The position numbers were made by a program, and so were the translations under genes. Of a DNA stretch of 9,555 nucleotides, positions 1-5,968 are shown in pieces. How positions within the stretch are numbered: the first letter of the stretch is position 1; the number at the start of each line of letters is the position of its first letter. The notes below the pieces were generated by a model, which ran no database searches, was not told the origin of the DNA, and worked only from the letters and a program-made list of their open reading frames with translations. This DNA is from Candidatus Beckwithbacteria bacterium CG23_combo_of_CG06-09_8_20_14_all_47_9 (GTDB taxonomy: Bacteria > Patescibacteriota > Microgenomatia > UBA1400 > CG1-02-47-37). The DNA is taken from positions 177 to 9,731 of the forward strand of contig PCSQ01000071.1 in assembly GCA_002772455.1 (NCBI GenBank), in the 5' to 3' direction.

Positions 1-570
1 CTCTCTGGCAATATCAACCATTAAAAAGGCAGATGGTAATTGTAAATAATTACAGTTTAAATCACCTAAATCGTGCGGGGCACCATTTCTGGTTCGATCT
101 AAAGCATCAGCATGAGTAGCAATCTGCCATTCCGGAATTTGTTTTAACCTATGCGGCACCAATTGTTCAGGAAATACATGCCAATAGCAAATACTTGCCG
201 CCAATCTTAAAGTTTCGGGATCAACCGCTTCTTTTAATCTTTCCGTCATGTCATGAGCCGCTCTAACTCCATGCAACCAATCATATTTGTCATTTCGACG
301 GTGACGATCATGTTCGATAGCAAATAAATCCACCACTAGTTGATTATTATTAACATCAACCAGACCTCCCAAAACTCTTCCGTGTAGCCACACCCTAGCC
401 ACATGTAATTGACCATGAATTCCTTGCTCCGGAATTAACGGGTGTTCGGCTAAATATCGATAACTTCTCAATTCCCAAACATTAGGCAAATTGCCACTTA
501 ATTCTTTTCGCACCTGCTTAATTGCTTCACCCCAAGGAATAGTTTCTTCTTGATAAATAACTTCATTCAT
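1..570 (-). CDS. HD-superfamily hydrolase-like protein (5' part, continues past left edge)
   Basis: I read this frame directly: ATG at 570-568, then 190 codons with no stop to the window edge, so the 3' end is missing. The protein has the layout of an HD metal-dependent phosphohydrolase domain: an N-terminal HGxxHxARV segment (H52, H56), an EHD motif (H87-D88) followed by basic residues, HGxxAAH (H100, H106), a later WH (H131), and an ADALDRTR segment (D155, D158) like the terminal Asp of HD domains. Such enzymes hydrolyse phosphate esters or nucleotides using one or two metals; no substrate can be inferred. There is no signal peptide or membrane segment in the visible part. Its base composition looks more AT-rich than the suf/glycolysis genes. 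It diverges from the PfkB kinase across 25 bp. The HD fold is fairly secure, the exact family unknown. Confidence 0.7.
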   Translation of the reverse strand, partial: MNEVIYQEETIPWGEAIKQVRKELSGNLPNVWELRSYRYLAEHPLIPEQGIHGQLHVARVWLHGRVLGGLVDVNNNQLVVDLFAIEHDRHRRNDKYDWLHGVRAAHDMTERLKEAVDPETLRLAASICYWHVFPEQLVPHRLKQIPEWQIATHADALDRTRNGAPHDLGDLNCNYLQLPSAFLMVDIARE

Positions 571-595
571 AATTGCGTGTTATTATATCAGGTAA
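571..595. promoter_or_regulatory. Divergent promoter with back-to-back extended -10 elements
   Basis: The 25-bp gap between two divergent ATGs has an extended -10 on each strand. On the plus strand TG (578-579), one base, then TATTAT (581-586) lies 9 nt before the kinase ATG at 596. On the minus strand TG (590-589), one base, then TATAAT (587-582) lies 11 nt before the HD gene ATG at 570. The two hexamers overlap. At usual -10 to start-site distances both transcripts would begin within a few nt of the start codon, so both would be leaderless or nearly so. I found no good -35 at standard spacing. Promoter activity is inferred. Confidence 0.5.
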
Positions 596-1354
596 ATGCT
601 TAAAATTACTTCAATCGGCGACTGTTGTGTTGACGTCTATCCCAAAGCCAAAAAATATTACCTGGGCGGGACGGCATTTAACCGGGCGGTTTGGCTCTCC
701 AAAAACGGGGCGCAAACCAGTTTAGTTTCGGCGGTCGGGACTGATAACTGGGGCAGCCAGTATTTAACCGCCTGCCGAAAACTTAAAATCAATACTGACT
801 ATTTATCCGTACTCCCCGACCAAACCAGTCACGTTAACATTACTTTAAACCAGCACCAACAGCCGCAGTTTTCTGCCTGGGATTTAGGTGTCTTAAAAAA
901 CTTTACCCCAAAAACTTTACCCCAAAATCAAGACGCGATAATCATTACTTATTTAAAGCCAATCAAGCAATTAACCGGCCTAAACCCAGCGGCACGGTTT
1001 ACGGCCATAGACTTTTGCGGTGGCTCAATTTACAGTCCGTCCCTTAAAATCATAGAAAAATATTTACCTAAAATCGATCTCGCTGTCAGAAGCGCGACTG
1101 CCGCCGAACTGCCCCAATTAAAACGACTGGCAAAATTGTCCGGCAAAATGGTCTTAACCACTTTGGGAAAAGACGGCAGTATTTTATTTTCCGGCAATCA
1201 AGAATTTCGTCAGCCGGCAATCGCTGTCAAAACCCAAGATACTACCGGTGCCGGCGATACGTTTATCAGCGCTTTTGTCCTCACCCGTTCGCTTAAACTG
1301 GCAACAAAGGCCGCCACCAAAGCGATTACTTCACCAAGGTATTTAGCCGCTTGA
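596..1354 (+). CDS. PfkB-family sugar kinase, fructoselysine 6-kinase (FrlD)-like
   Basis: A 252-residue ribokinase/PfkB-fold kinase that should transfer the ATP gamma-phosphate to a sugar or sugar derivative in the cytoplasm. Visible motifs are the N-terminal IGDCCVDVYP segment with a substrate-contacting Asp (D9), the first PfkB signature around GGTAFNRAVW (24-33), and the second signature DTTGAGDTF (215-223), where D221 is the catalytic base next to the anion hole. The N-terminus and the short length (about 260 residues rather than 300-330) resemble E. coli FrlD, which phosphorylates fructoselysine, but no deglycase, transporter or other frl gene is in view, so the substrate is open. The short C-terminus is consistent with the FrlD type. 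It starts nearly on its predicted promoter and its 3' end overlaps the convergent DUF1858 gene by 29 nt, with no visible terminator between. Confidence 0.82.
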   Translation: MLKITSIGDCCVDVYPKAKKYYLGGTAFNRAVWLSKNGAQTSLVSAVGTDNWGSQYLTACRKLKINTDYLSVLPDQTSHVNITLNQHQQPQFSAWDLGVLKNFTPKTLPQNQDAIIITYLKPIKQLTGLNPAARFTAIDFCGGSIYSPSLKIIEKYLPKIDLAVRSATAAELPQLKRLAKLSGKMVLTTLGKDGSILFSGNQEFRQPAIAVKTQDTTGAGDTFISAFVLTRSLKLATKAATKAITSPRYLAA

Positions 1355-1559
1355 CCATTTTTTCAATATCACGATCATCGTAACCGTGGATTTTGGCCCC
1401 TTCTTCCAGGGTATCAAAACCGGCGGCAAAACAAGAAACACAGTGCAGGCCGTAATCTTCCATCAGGACATTCACCAACTGCGGATAAAGTGTAACCAGC
1501 TCGGCCAGATTCATTTTCCGGCCGATTTTTACTTTAATTTTAGCTTTAGTTTTTGCCAT
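1326..1559 (-). CDS. DUF1858 / ScdA N-terminal-domain-like small protein
   Basis: A 77-residue protein with a lysine-rich N-terminus (about residues 3-14), then a compact helical domain: NLAELVTLYPQLVNVL, a Cys pair in HCVSC (C40, C43), and FDTLEEGAKIHGYDDRDIEKMV. This pattern fits DUF1858, the small domain found alone in anaerobes and fused to the N-terminus of ScdA/YtfE-type Fe-S repair proteins, where the Cys pair may bind metal or be redox-active. I chose the ATG at 1559 because a GGGGGTGG ribosome-binding-like run lies just upstream; an in-frame ATG at 1583 would add 8 residues and deepen the overlap. It is the last gene of the minus-strand run and overlaps sufU by 31 nt, suggesting translational coupling and a role near Fe-S assembly or repair. 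The role is inference; the domain call is firm. Confidence 0.8.
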   Translation of the reverse strand: MAKTKAKIKVKIGRKMNLAELVTLYPQLVNVLMEDYGLHCVSCFAAGFDTLEEGAKIHGYDDRDIEKMVKRLNTLVK

Positions 1560-1894
1560 ATCGCCACCCCCAAAAGCGCGCATTTCTGGCGCGTTATACT
1601 AATTGGTATGCCTAAACATTTTAACATCGCCTGGTCGTTAATTTTATCGGCTTGGACCAGAGTTTTACCCATCAGCATTTCGGTCAACATGCTGGCCGAA
1701 GCCAGGGAAATGGCACAGCCAATGCCGGTAAACTTGACGTCGGTAATCTTACCGTTTTTAATCTTAACGCCCATTTCTAAACTGTCACCGCAGCTGGAAT
1801 TTCGATCCGAATCTTTCAATTCAAAATCAGTTAAATCGCCGAAATTTCTCGGGTGCTTATAATGATCGAGAATTTCTTCACGGTATAAATCCAT
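1529..1894 (-). CDS. sufU: Fe-S cluster scaffold / sulfur acceptor, SufU/IscU (NifU-N) family
   Basis: A 121-residue protein covering the whole IscU/NifU-N fold. It opens with LYREEILDHYKHPRN, typical of the family, and carries the three ligand cysteines and the Asp: C35 and D37 in SSCGD, C60 in GIGCAIS, and C105 in RQKCALLG. A fourth cysteine (C93) is extra. It lacks the insertion before the last Cys seen in Gram-positive zinc-binding SufU, so it looks more like IscU/NifU-N. In SUF systems this protein accepts persulfide sulfur from SufS and/or carries nascent clusters; its place directly after sufS fits both. The start has no Shine-Dalgarno sequence; a 5-bp hairpin-forming repeat ends 5 nt upstream of the ATG. 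Its 3' end (LKLKLK) overlaps the DUF1858 gene. Confidence 0.9.
   Translation of the reverse strand: MDLYREEILDHYKHPRNFGDLTDFELKDSDRNSSCGDSLEMGVKIKNGKITDVKFTGIGCAISLASASMLTEMLMGKTLVQADKINDQAMLKCLGIPISITRQKCALLGVAIWQKLKLKLK
1564..1571 (-). promoter_or_regulatory. Ribosome-binding site deciding the DUF1858 start
   Basis: On the minus strand GGGGGTGG precedes the ATG at 1559 by 4 nt. It favours this start over the ATG at 1583, which has no comparable purine run upstream. It lies inside the sufU coding region, so initiation here would follow ribosomes translating sufU. Confidence 0.5.
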
Positions 1895-1899
1895 AATTA

Positions 1900-1931
1900 T
1901 GACACTGTGTCACTGTGCCACGGTGTCACTG
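1900..1931. repeat. Two tandem 16-bp units, each holding a 13-bp near-palindrome
   Basis: Unit 1 (1900-1915) is TGACACTGTGTCACTG and unit 2 (1916-1931) is TGCCACGGTGTCACTG, matching at 14 of 16 positions with no spacer. The first 13 bases of unit 1 form a perfect inverted repeat (TGACAC/GTGTCA around one base); unit 2 has one mismatch. A finer 8-bp period (GTGTCACT-like) runs through the block. It fills most of the 40-bp gap between sufS and sufU. On the transcript strand the copy next to sufU can fold into a 5-bp stem with a 3-nt loop ending 5 nt before the start codon. It could be an operator pair, an RNA structure controlling sufU, or a neutral microsatellite; the sequence does not decide. 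Confidence 0.7.
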
Positions 1932-1934
1932 AAT

Positions 1935-3146
1935 TCATCCCAGAACACTTCGGACTTTGTCCAAAGCCTCAATCAATCGGTCGATGTCGCTTTTGTCGTT
2001 ATAAATGTACAGGCTGGCGCGGCTGGTGGAGACCAAACCCAAGCGCTGATGTAGCGGCATGGTACAGTGATGGCCGGAGCGAACGGCAACTCCCTCACTG
2101 TCTAAAACTTGAGCCACGTCATGGGCATGATATTGATCAAACACAAACGTTAAGACTCCGCCGCGGATACTGGCATCCTTCGGCCCGACCAAGCGTAAGC
2201 CCTTAATCCGGCTCAATTGCTTTAAACCGTATTCGGTCAGCTCTTTTTCGTGGGCCCGGATATTGATCATCCCCAAACGATTATGATACTCACACGCCGC
2301 CGCCAAGCCAATCGCCCCGGAAACATTGGGTGTCCCCGCTTCCCATTTTTCCGCGCCTTTGGCCCAGACTGCCGGCTGATCCAGATAAACCTCGGAAATC
2401 ATCCCGCCGCCGGTCATAAACGGCAACATCTCTTCCTGTCTTTCCTTTTTCAGATAAACTGCCCCGATGCCCATTGGCCCGAGCATTTTATGGCCGGAAA
2501 AGGCCAAAAAATCACAATTTACCTGCTTAACGTCAATCCCTAAATGCTGGACACTTTGGGCCGCGTCAATCAATACCCGGGCTTTGACTTTTTTAGCCAG
2601 TTTAATAATCGTTTCAATCGGATTAATCGTTCCGGTCGCATTGCTCATGTGACCAACGGTTACCAGCTTGGTTTTTTTAGTCAATTTTTTGGCAAAATCC
2701 TTCATGTCTAAAATGCCCTCGTCGGTGATATCCACAAATTTCATCGTTACCCCTAACTGCAACCAGGGTAAAATATTACTGTGATGTTCCATAACCGTCG
2801 ATAAAATTTCCTCGCCTGGCTGAAGATTGTGCCTGGCCCAGGCCGCGGCCACCAGATTAATCGCCTCGGTGGTGTTCCTGGTAAAGACCAACTCGTCGGC
2901 CGGGGCGCCGATAAACCCGGCTACCGTCGCCCGAGATGATTCATACATGGCACTCGCCTCTTCCGATAAAGTATGCAGGCCGCGATGAACATTGGCATTG
3001 TGCTGGGTGTCAAAATCCCGGATCGCTTCCAAAACCGGTTTCGGCCGCTGGCTGGTAGCGGCATTATCTAAATACACTAACGGTTTCCCGTTAACTTGGC
3101 GCCGCAAAATCGGAAAATCTAGTTTTATTTTTTTAACATCAAGCAT
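1935..3146 (-). CDS. sufS: Cysteine desulfurase SufS (class II, PLP-dependent)
   Basis: A 403-residue enzyme, near the usual length of about 406, that removes sulfur from L-cysteine to give alanine and an enzyme-bound persulfide for Fe-S assembly. It has the fold-type I aminotransferase landmarks: LDNAATSQRPKPV near the N-terminus, H121 in EHHSN, D194 and Q197 in LIDAAQSVQH, the PLP Schiff-base lysine K220 in FSGHKMLGP, the catalytic cysteine C361 in VRSGHHCTMPLH, and R376 in the substrate-binding TSRASLYIYN segment. The short loop around the catalytic Cys (RSGHHC) marks the SufS group rather than IscS. The start overlaps the sufD 3' end by 22 nt, with AAGG 8 nt upstream as a ribosome-binding site. 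With sufU next in line and no sufE, SufU is the expected sulfur acceptor. All key residues are present. Confidence 0.96.
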   Translation of the reverse strand: MLDVKKIKLDFPILRRQVNGKPLVYLDNAATSQRPKPVLEAIRDFDTQHNANVHRGLHTLSEEASAMYESSRATVAGFIGAPADELVFTRNTTEAINLVAAAWARHNLQPGEEILSTVMEHHSNILPWLQLGVTMKFVDITDEGILDMKDFAKKLTKKTKLVTVGHMSNATGTINPIETIIKLAKKVKARVLIDAAQSVQHLGIDVKQVNCDFLAFSGHKMLGPMGIGAVYLKKERQEEMLPFMTGGGMISEVYLDQPAVWAKGAEKWEAGTPNVSGAIGLAAACEYHNRLGMINIRAHEKELTEYGLKQLSRIKGLRLVGPKDASIRGGVLTFVFDQYHAHDVAQVLDSEGVAVRSGHHCTMPLHQRLGLVSTSRASLYIYNDKSDIDRLIEALDKVRSVLG

Positions 3147-3706
3147 ACTTGTTGCCTTATTTTAACATCATCAATCCGGTTAATCACCTGGTTAATAAAG
3201 CCGGACACGATCAATTGTTCCGCCTGAACCCCGGTTACTCCCCGGCTCATTAGGTAAAACCGCTCGTTTTTATCAATCGAGGCCACCGTGGCCGCGTGCG
3301 AGGCCCGGACTTCATCCGCCTCAATCTCCAACTCCGGCTCGGCAATCGCCCGAGACTGATCAGATAAAAGCAGGATCCTTTCCGTCAGAAAATCCGTTAC
3401 CCGCTGGGCTTGCTTCTTAATCTGGATCAGGCCTTTAATCTGAACTTGGGCCCTGTCTCTCACTAAACCATAAATCATGGTCTCGGCATGAGTATTGGGA
3501 GCATTATGAATGGTAGTCACGATTAACTCTAAATTATCCTGTTGGTCCGAATCGACAAGGCCCAAAATTAGAGCGTGTTTACCTTCCTTATCTAAATCAA
3601 TGATAATTTCACTTTTACCGGACTTGGCCAAAATTACTAAACCCAAATTTCCCTCAACAGGCAAATAATAATTAGCTTTAGTTGGCTTTAACACCTGCCA
3701 TTTCAT
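3125..3706 (-). CDS. sufD: Short SufD-like SufBCD-complex subunit
   Basis: A 193-residue SufBD-family protein; typical SufD is about 420. It keeps a short run of beta-helix-type strands (about 20-115), where [18 protein letters not shown] matches the SufBD core, then the diagnostic C-terminal block: [20 protein letters not shown] and FYLMSRGV, followed by helices (about 157-193) that dock on SufC in known structures. H137 aligns with the conserved SufD histidine (H360 in E. coli) at the SufB-SufD interface; the nearby Cys of E. coli SufD is Ala here. The whole N-terminal helical domain and much of the beta-helix are absent. It is not a broken end: the start overlaps the sufB stop as ATGA, and GGAGGG lies 9 nt upstream. 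It probably still pairs with SufB. Family is clear; naming it SufD rather than a second SufB rests on its position and histidine. Confidence 0.85.
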   Translation of the reverse strand: MKWQVLKPTKANYYLPVEGNLGLVILAKSGKSEIIIDLDKEGKHALILGLVDSDQQDNLELIVTTIHNAPNTHAETMIYGLVRDRAQVQIKGLIQIKKQAQRVTDFLTERILLLSDQSRAIAEPELEIEADEVRASHAATVASIDKNERFYLMSRGVTGVQAEQLIVSGFINQVINRIDDVKIRQQVCLMLKK

Positions 3707-5043
3707 CCGACCGAACCCTCCATCTGAAGTTCAATCAGCCGGTTCATTTCGACGGCAAATTCCATCGGCAACTGTTTAACCACCGGTTCAATAAAACCAT
3801 TAACCACCATGGCCCGGGCTTGATCCTCGGACAATCCCCGGCTCATCAGGTAAAATAGCTGTTCCTCGCCGACTTTAGACACCGTGGCCTCATGTTCCAA
3901 TTTAGCGTCGTTTTCCCAAATCCGATTTTTAGGGTAAGTATCGGTTCGGGACCGCGAATCCAAAATTAAAGCATCGCAGATCACCTTGGAGTAACTGCCT
4001 TTAGCTCCTTTATTGATCTGGACTAAACCCCGGTAACTGCTCCGGCCGCCGCCAAGACTAATCGATTTTGAGACAATCAGGCTTTTGGTATTGGGAGCCA
4101 AATGGATGGCTTTACTGCCGACGTCCTGATGCTGACCGGCATTGGCCACGGCAATCGATAGTGTCTCACCCCTGGCCCCCTCGCCGGCTAAAACAAATGA
4201 CGGGTATTTCATTGTCACCTTTGAACCTAAATTAGCATCGGTCCAAATCATCTCTCCCCGCGTTTCCACCCAGGCTCTTTTCGTCACCAAGTTGTAAATA
4301 TTTTTATACCAGTTTTGGACCGTAGTATACTGTACCCGGGCCCGGGACTTGACGAAAATTTCCACGACGGCGGCGTGCAGACTGGAAGCAGAATATTGAG
4401 GGGCACTGCAGCCTTCACTGTAGTGAACCACGCTTCCCTCTTCGGCAATAATCAGCGTCCGCTCAAACTGGCCAAACTGGCTGGTATTGATCCTAAAATA
4501 GGCCTGCAGCGGCTGTTCTAATCTCACTCCTTTAGGGACATAGACAAAGCTGCCGCCGGACCAAACCGCGCTGTTTAGCGCGCTAAACTTATTGTCCCCG
4601 ATCGGAATCACCGTGTTCATATATTTTTTAACCATTTCCGGGTAAAGCTTCACCGCCTCGTCCATACTGCAGAAAATTACCCCCTGGTCGGCCCAATCGT
4701 TTTTTAAGGAACCGTAAACCATCTCGCTGTCATACTGGCTCTCGACTCCGGCTAAAAACTTTTTTTCCGCCTCGGGAATACCGATTTTATCAAAAGTGTT
4801 TTTTATTTCCTGGGGCACATCGGCCCACTGCCGGCTCTTTTTTGCCGCCGGATCAACGTAATAAGTTAACTCGTCAAAATTAATCGCCTTTAAATCCGCT
4901 CCCCACTGCGGCAGCTCTTTTGCTAAAAAAATCTCCAACCCTTTAAGCCGGTAGGCCAACAGCCACTCCGGCTCCTGTTTTTTACGGCTGATCGTCCTCA
5001 CCACCGATTCGCTCAAACCCTTACCGGTATTAAAAGCCGGCAT
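3703..5043 (-). CDS. sufB: Fe-S cluster assembly scaffold SufB
   Basis: A 446-residue SufB, close to the usual 465-495. With SufC and SufD it forms the SufBC2D complex on which clusters are built in the cytosol. Landmarks: the N-terminal helical region with [14 protein letters not shown] (24-37); the beta-helix core with [13 protein letters not shown]212 in YSEGCSAPQ (the likely counterpart of the catalytic C254 of E. coli SufB), [10 protein letters not shown] and [10 protein letters not shown]; and the C-terminal [23 protein letters not shown] block with conserved E384 and H385 before the SufC-binding helices ending in QMEGSVG. The position of the E. coli C405 loop reads SRSRTDTYP, which lacks a Cys but is common among SufB proteins. 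It overlaps sufC by 14 nt and sufD by 4, with GGAG 10 nt before its ATG inside sufC. Complete. Confidence 0.96.
   Translation of the reverse strand: MPAFNTGKGLSESVVRTISRKKQEPEWLLAYRLKGLEIFLAKELPQWGADLKAINFDELTYYVDPAAKKSRQWADVPQEIKNTFDKIGIPEAEKKFLAGVESQYDSEMVYGSLKNDWADQGVIFCSMDEAVKLYPEMVKKYMNTVIPIGDNKFSALNSAVWSGGSFVYVPKGVRLEQPLQAYFRINTSQFGQFERTLIIAEEGSVVHYSEGCSAPQYSASSLHAAVVEIFVKSRARVQYTTVQNWYKNIYNLVTKRAWVETRGEMIWTDANLGSKVTMKYPSFVLAGEGARGETLSIAVANAGQHQDVGSKAIHLAPNTKSLIVSKSISLGGGRSSYRGLVQINKGAKGSYSKVICDALILDSRSRTDTYPKNRIWENDAKLEHEATVSKVGEEQLFYLMSRGLSEDQARAMVVNGFIEPVVKQLPMEFAVEMNRLIELQMEGSVG
3716..3721 (-). promoter_or_regulatory. Ribosome-binding site for sufD
   Basis: GGAGGG on the minus strand, 9 nt before the sufD ATG at 3706 and inside the last codons of sufB. 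It supports the short SufD starting here rather than being a fragment of a longer gene. Confidence 0.6.
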
Positions 5044-5758
5044 AACCGCTTTTCTCCAATCGCTTTACTAATTGGCTCCTGCCTTCTTTTACCACCTTAC
5101 CGGCTTTGATAATCACCACCCGATCAACTTTTAGATAATCCAGAATCCGCTGATAATGGGTAATCAATAATAAACCGATTTTAGGGTTATCGAGTCGCGC
5201 CTGGTTAATTGCCCGGGCCACAACTTTAACCGCGTCAATGTCTAAACCGGAATCAATCTCGTCTAAAATGGCGTACCTGGGTTTAAGAATCGCTAACTGT
5301 AAAATCTCGCTTTTTTTCTTTTCCCCCCCGGAAAAACCGTCATTGACAGAACGATCAATAAAACTTTCTGCCAGTCCCAAGGTTTTAATTTTTTTTCTAA
5401 CCAAGTCTCTAAATTCAAACGGGGCAATTTTTTTACCCGAAATGCTCATATAAGCTTGCCTTAACAAGTTTTGTAAATCAACCCCGGCAATGGCCACTGG
5501 ATACTGAAAGCCTAAAAATAAACCTAATTTTGCCCGTTGGTCCGCCGGTAAATTGTTAATGATTTTACCGTTTAAATTAATCTTGCCTCCGGCAATGGCA
5601 TAACCCGGGTGTCCGGCCAAAGTATAAGCCAAAGTGCTCTTGCCCGACCCGTTCGGGCCCATCACCGCTACCAGTTCTCCCGGTTTTACTATTAGGCTGA
5701 TTCCTCTTAAAATCAACTTCGTCTCCACCTTAACCCGCAAGTTACTGATTGTCAGCAT
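5030..5758 (-). CDS. sufC: Fe-S assembly ATPase SufC (ABC-type)
   Basis: A 242-residue soluble ABC ATPase that binds SufB and SufD and drives their rearrangement during cluster assembly. Visible motifs: Walker [10 protein letters not shown] (34-42), a Q-loop in GFQYP (Q85), the SufC-type signature [13 protein letters not shown] (142-154), Walker [13 protein letters not shown] (162-173) and the H-loop ITHY with H201. The [10 protein letters not shown] run and the GEKKK signature separate SufC from transporter ATPases; no permease is nearby. MLTISNL is a typical family start. There is no Shine-Dalgarno sequence before the ATG; instead the upstream small reading frame ends 17 nt inside sufC, which suggests coupled initiation. 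The gene order sufC-B-D-S-U is like that of Thermotoga. Confidence 0.96.
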   Translation of the reverse strand: MLTISNLRVKVETKLILRGISLIVKPGELVAVMGPNGSGKSTLAYTLAGHPGYAIAGGKINLNGKIINNLPADQRAKLGLFLGFQYPVAIAGVDLQNLLRQAYMSISGKKIAPFEFRDLVRKKIKTLGLAESFIDRSVNDGFSGGEKKKSEILQLAILKPRYAILDEIDSGLDIDAVKVVARAINQARLDNPKIGLLLITHYQRILDYLKVDRVVIIKAGKVVKEGRSQLVKRLEKSGYAGF

Positions 5759-5923
5759 AAAGAGTTTGCAGGCTGGTCCGGTTTAATTCTTTTTCCAAGG
5801 TTTGACCCAATTTTCCCATCAACTGGCCCACTTTAACCGGTAGGGTAATTTCCGGAACTTAGTCCAACGCTGCAGGCTCAAATACTCCCCGCCAAGATCG
5901 GTTTCGCGCTTAATTTTCAGCAT
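5742..5923 (-). pseudogene. Small ORF upstream of sufC, apparently broken by a one-base frameshift
   Basis: Two reading frames in the pgk-sufC gap look like halves of one roughly 60-residue protein. Frame A starts at ATG 5923 (MLKIKRETDLGGEYLSLQRW...) and, read alone, stops at 5819 after 34 residues. Frame B is open from 5858 (VPEITLPVKVGQLMGKLGQ...) to TAA at 5744-5742 and has no ATG before mid-frame. Joining them near 5858, as if one base were missing there, gives a continuous charged, mostly helical-looking protein. The frame B stop lies 17 nt inside sufC, the same overlap style as its neighbours and the only plausible source of ribosomes for sufC, which lacks its own Shine-Dalgarno. An AGGA lies 12 nt before frame A. 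I recognise no family: the start faintly recalls Rrf2/IscR regulators, but the rest does not fit. It could be a real frameshift, an assembly error or two chance frames. Confidence 0.4.
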
Positions 5924-5968
5924 AAAACAAACTCGTCCTGTTTTTGTAGCAGTTTAACATTCCGGGCC
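5924..5968 (-). other. Non-coding spacer after pgk
   Basis: These 45 bp lie between the pgk stop and the small ORF. I see no promoter-like hexamers, no stable stem and no T-run terminator, only a possible AGGA ribosome-binding site. Read-through from pgk into the suf genes is therefore plausible. Confidence 0.4.

Noticed and set aside
1326..1354. A bidirectional terminator between the convergent kinase and DUF1858 genes.
   Set aside because: The two coding regions overlap by 29 nt and no stem-loop with T-tracts is present there.
596..1354. A full fructoselysine-degradation locus.
   Set aside because: Only the kinase resembles this pathway; no deglycase or transporter is present, so the substrate is left open.
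1386..1862. A 158-codon open frame on the plus strand.
   Set aside because: It lies opposite sufU and the DUF1858 gene, both with strong motifs, and its translation has no recognisable domain.
1900..1931. The tandem repeat as a CRISPR fragment.
   Set aside because: Units are 16 bp with no spacer between them, only two copies, and no cas genes; it is a tandem repeat, not a repeat-spacer array.
1907..2206. A plus-strand frame beginning in the 16-bp repeats and running opposite sufS.
   Set aside because: Its translation is rich in Arg, Trp and His and is the complement of the conserved sufS C-terminus.
5030..5758. An ABC transporter ATPase.
   Set aside because: The GEKKK signature, [11 protein letters not shown]alker B region and sufB adjacency identify SufC; no membrane protein is encoded nearby.
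5819..5923. Frame A before sufC as an intact Rrf2/IscR-like regulator.
   Set aside because: Only the first few residues resemble Rrf2; at 34 residues there is no winged helix and no cluster cysteines.
5742..5923. Programmed -1 frameshifting in the small ORF.
   Set aside because: No X XXY YYZ slippery heptamer or following stable structure is visible near 5858; a deletion or sequence error is simpler.
5924..5968. A terminator or separate suf promoter after pgk.
   Set aside because: No GC-rich stem followed by a U-run and no convincing -10/-35 pair on the minus strand.
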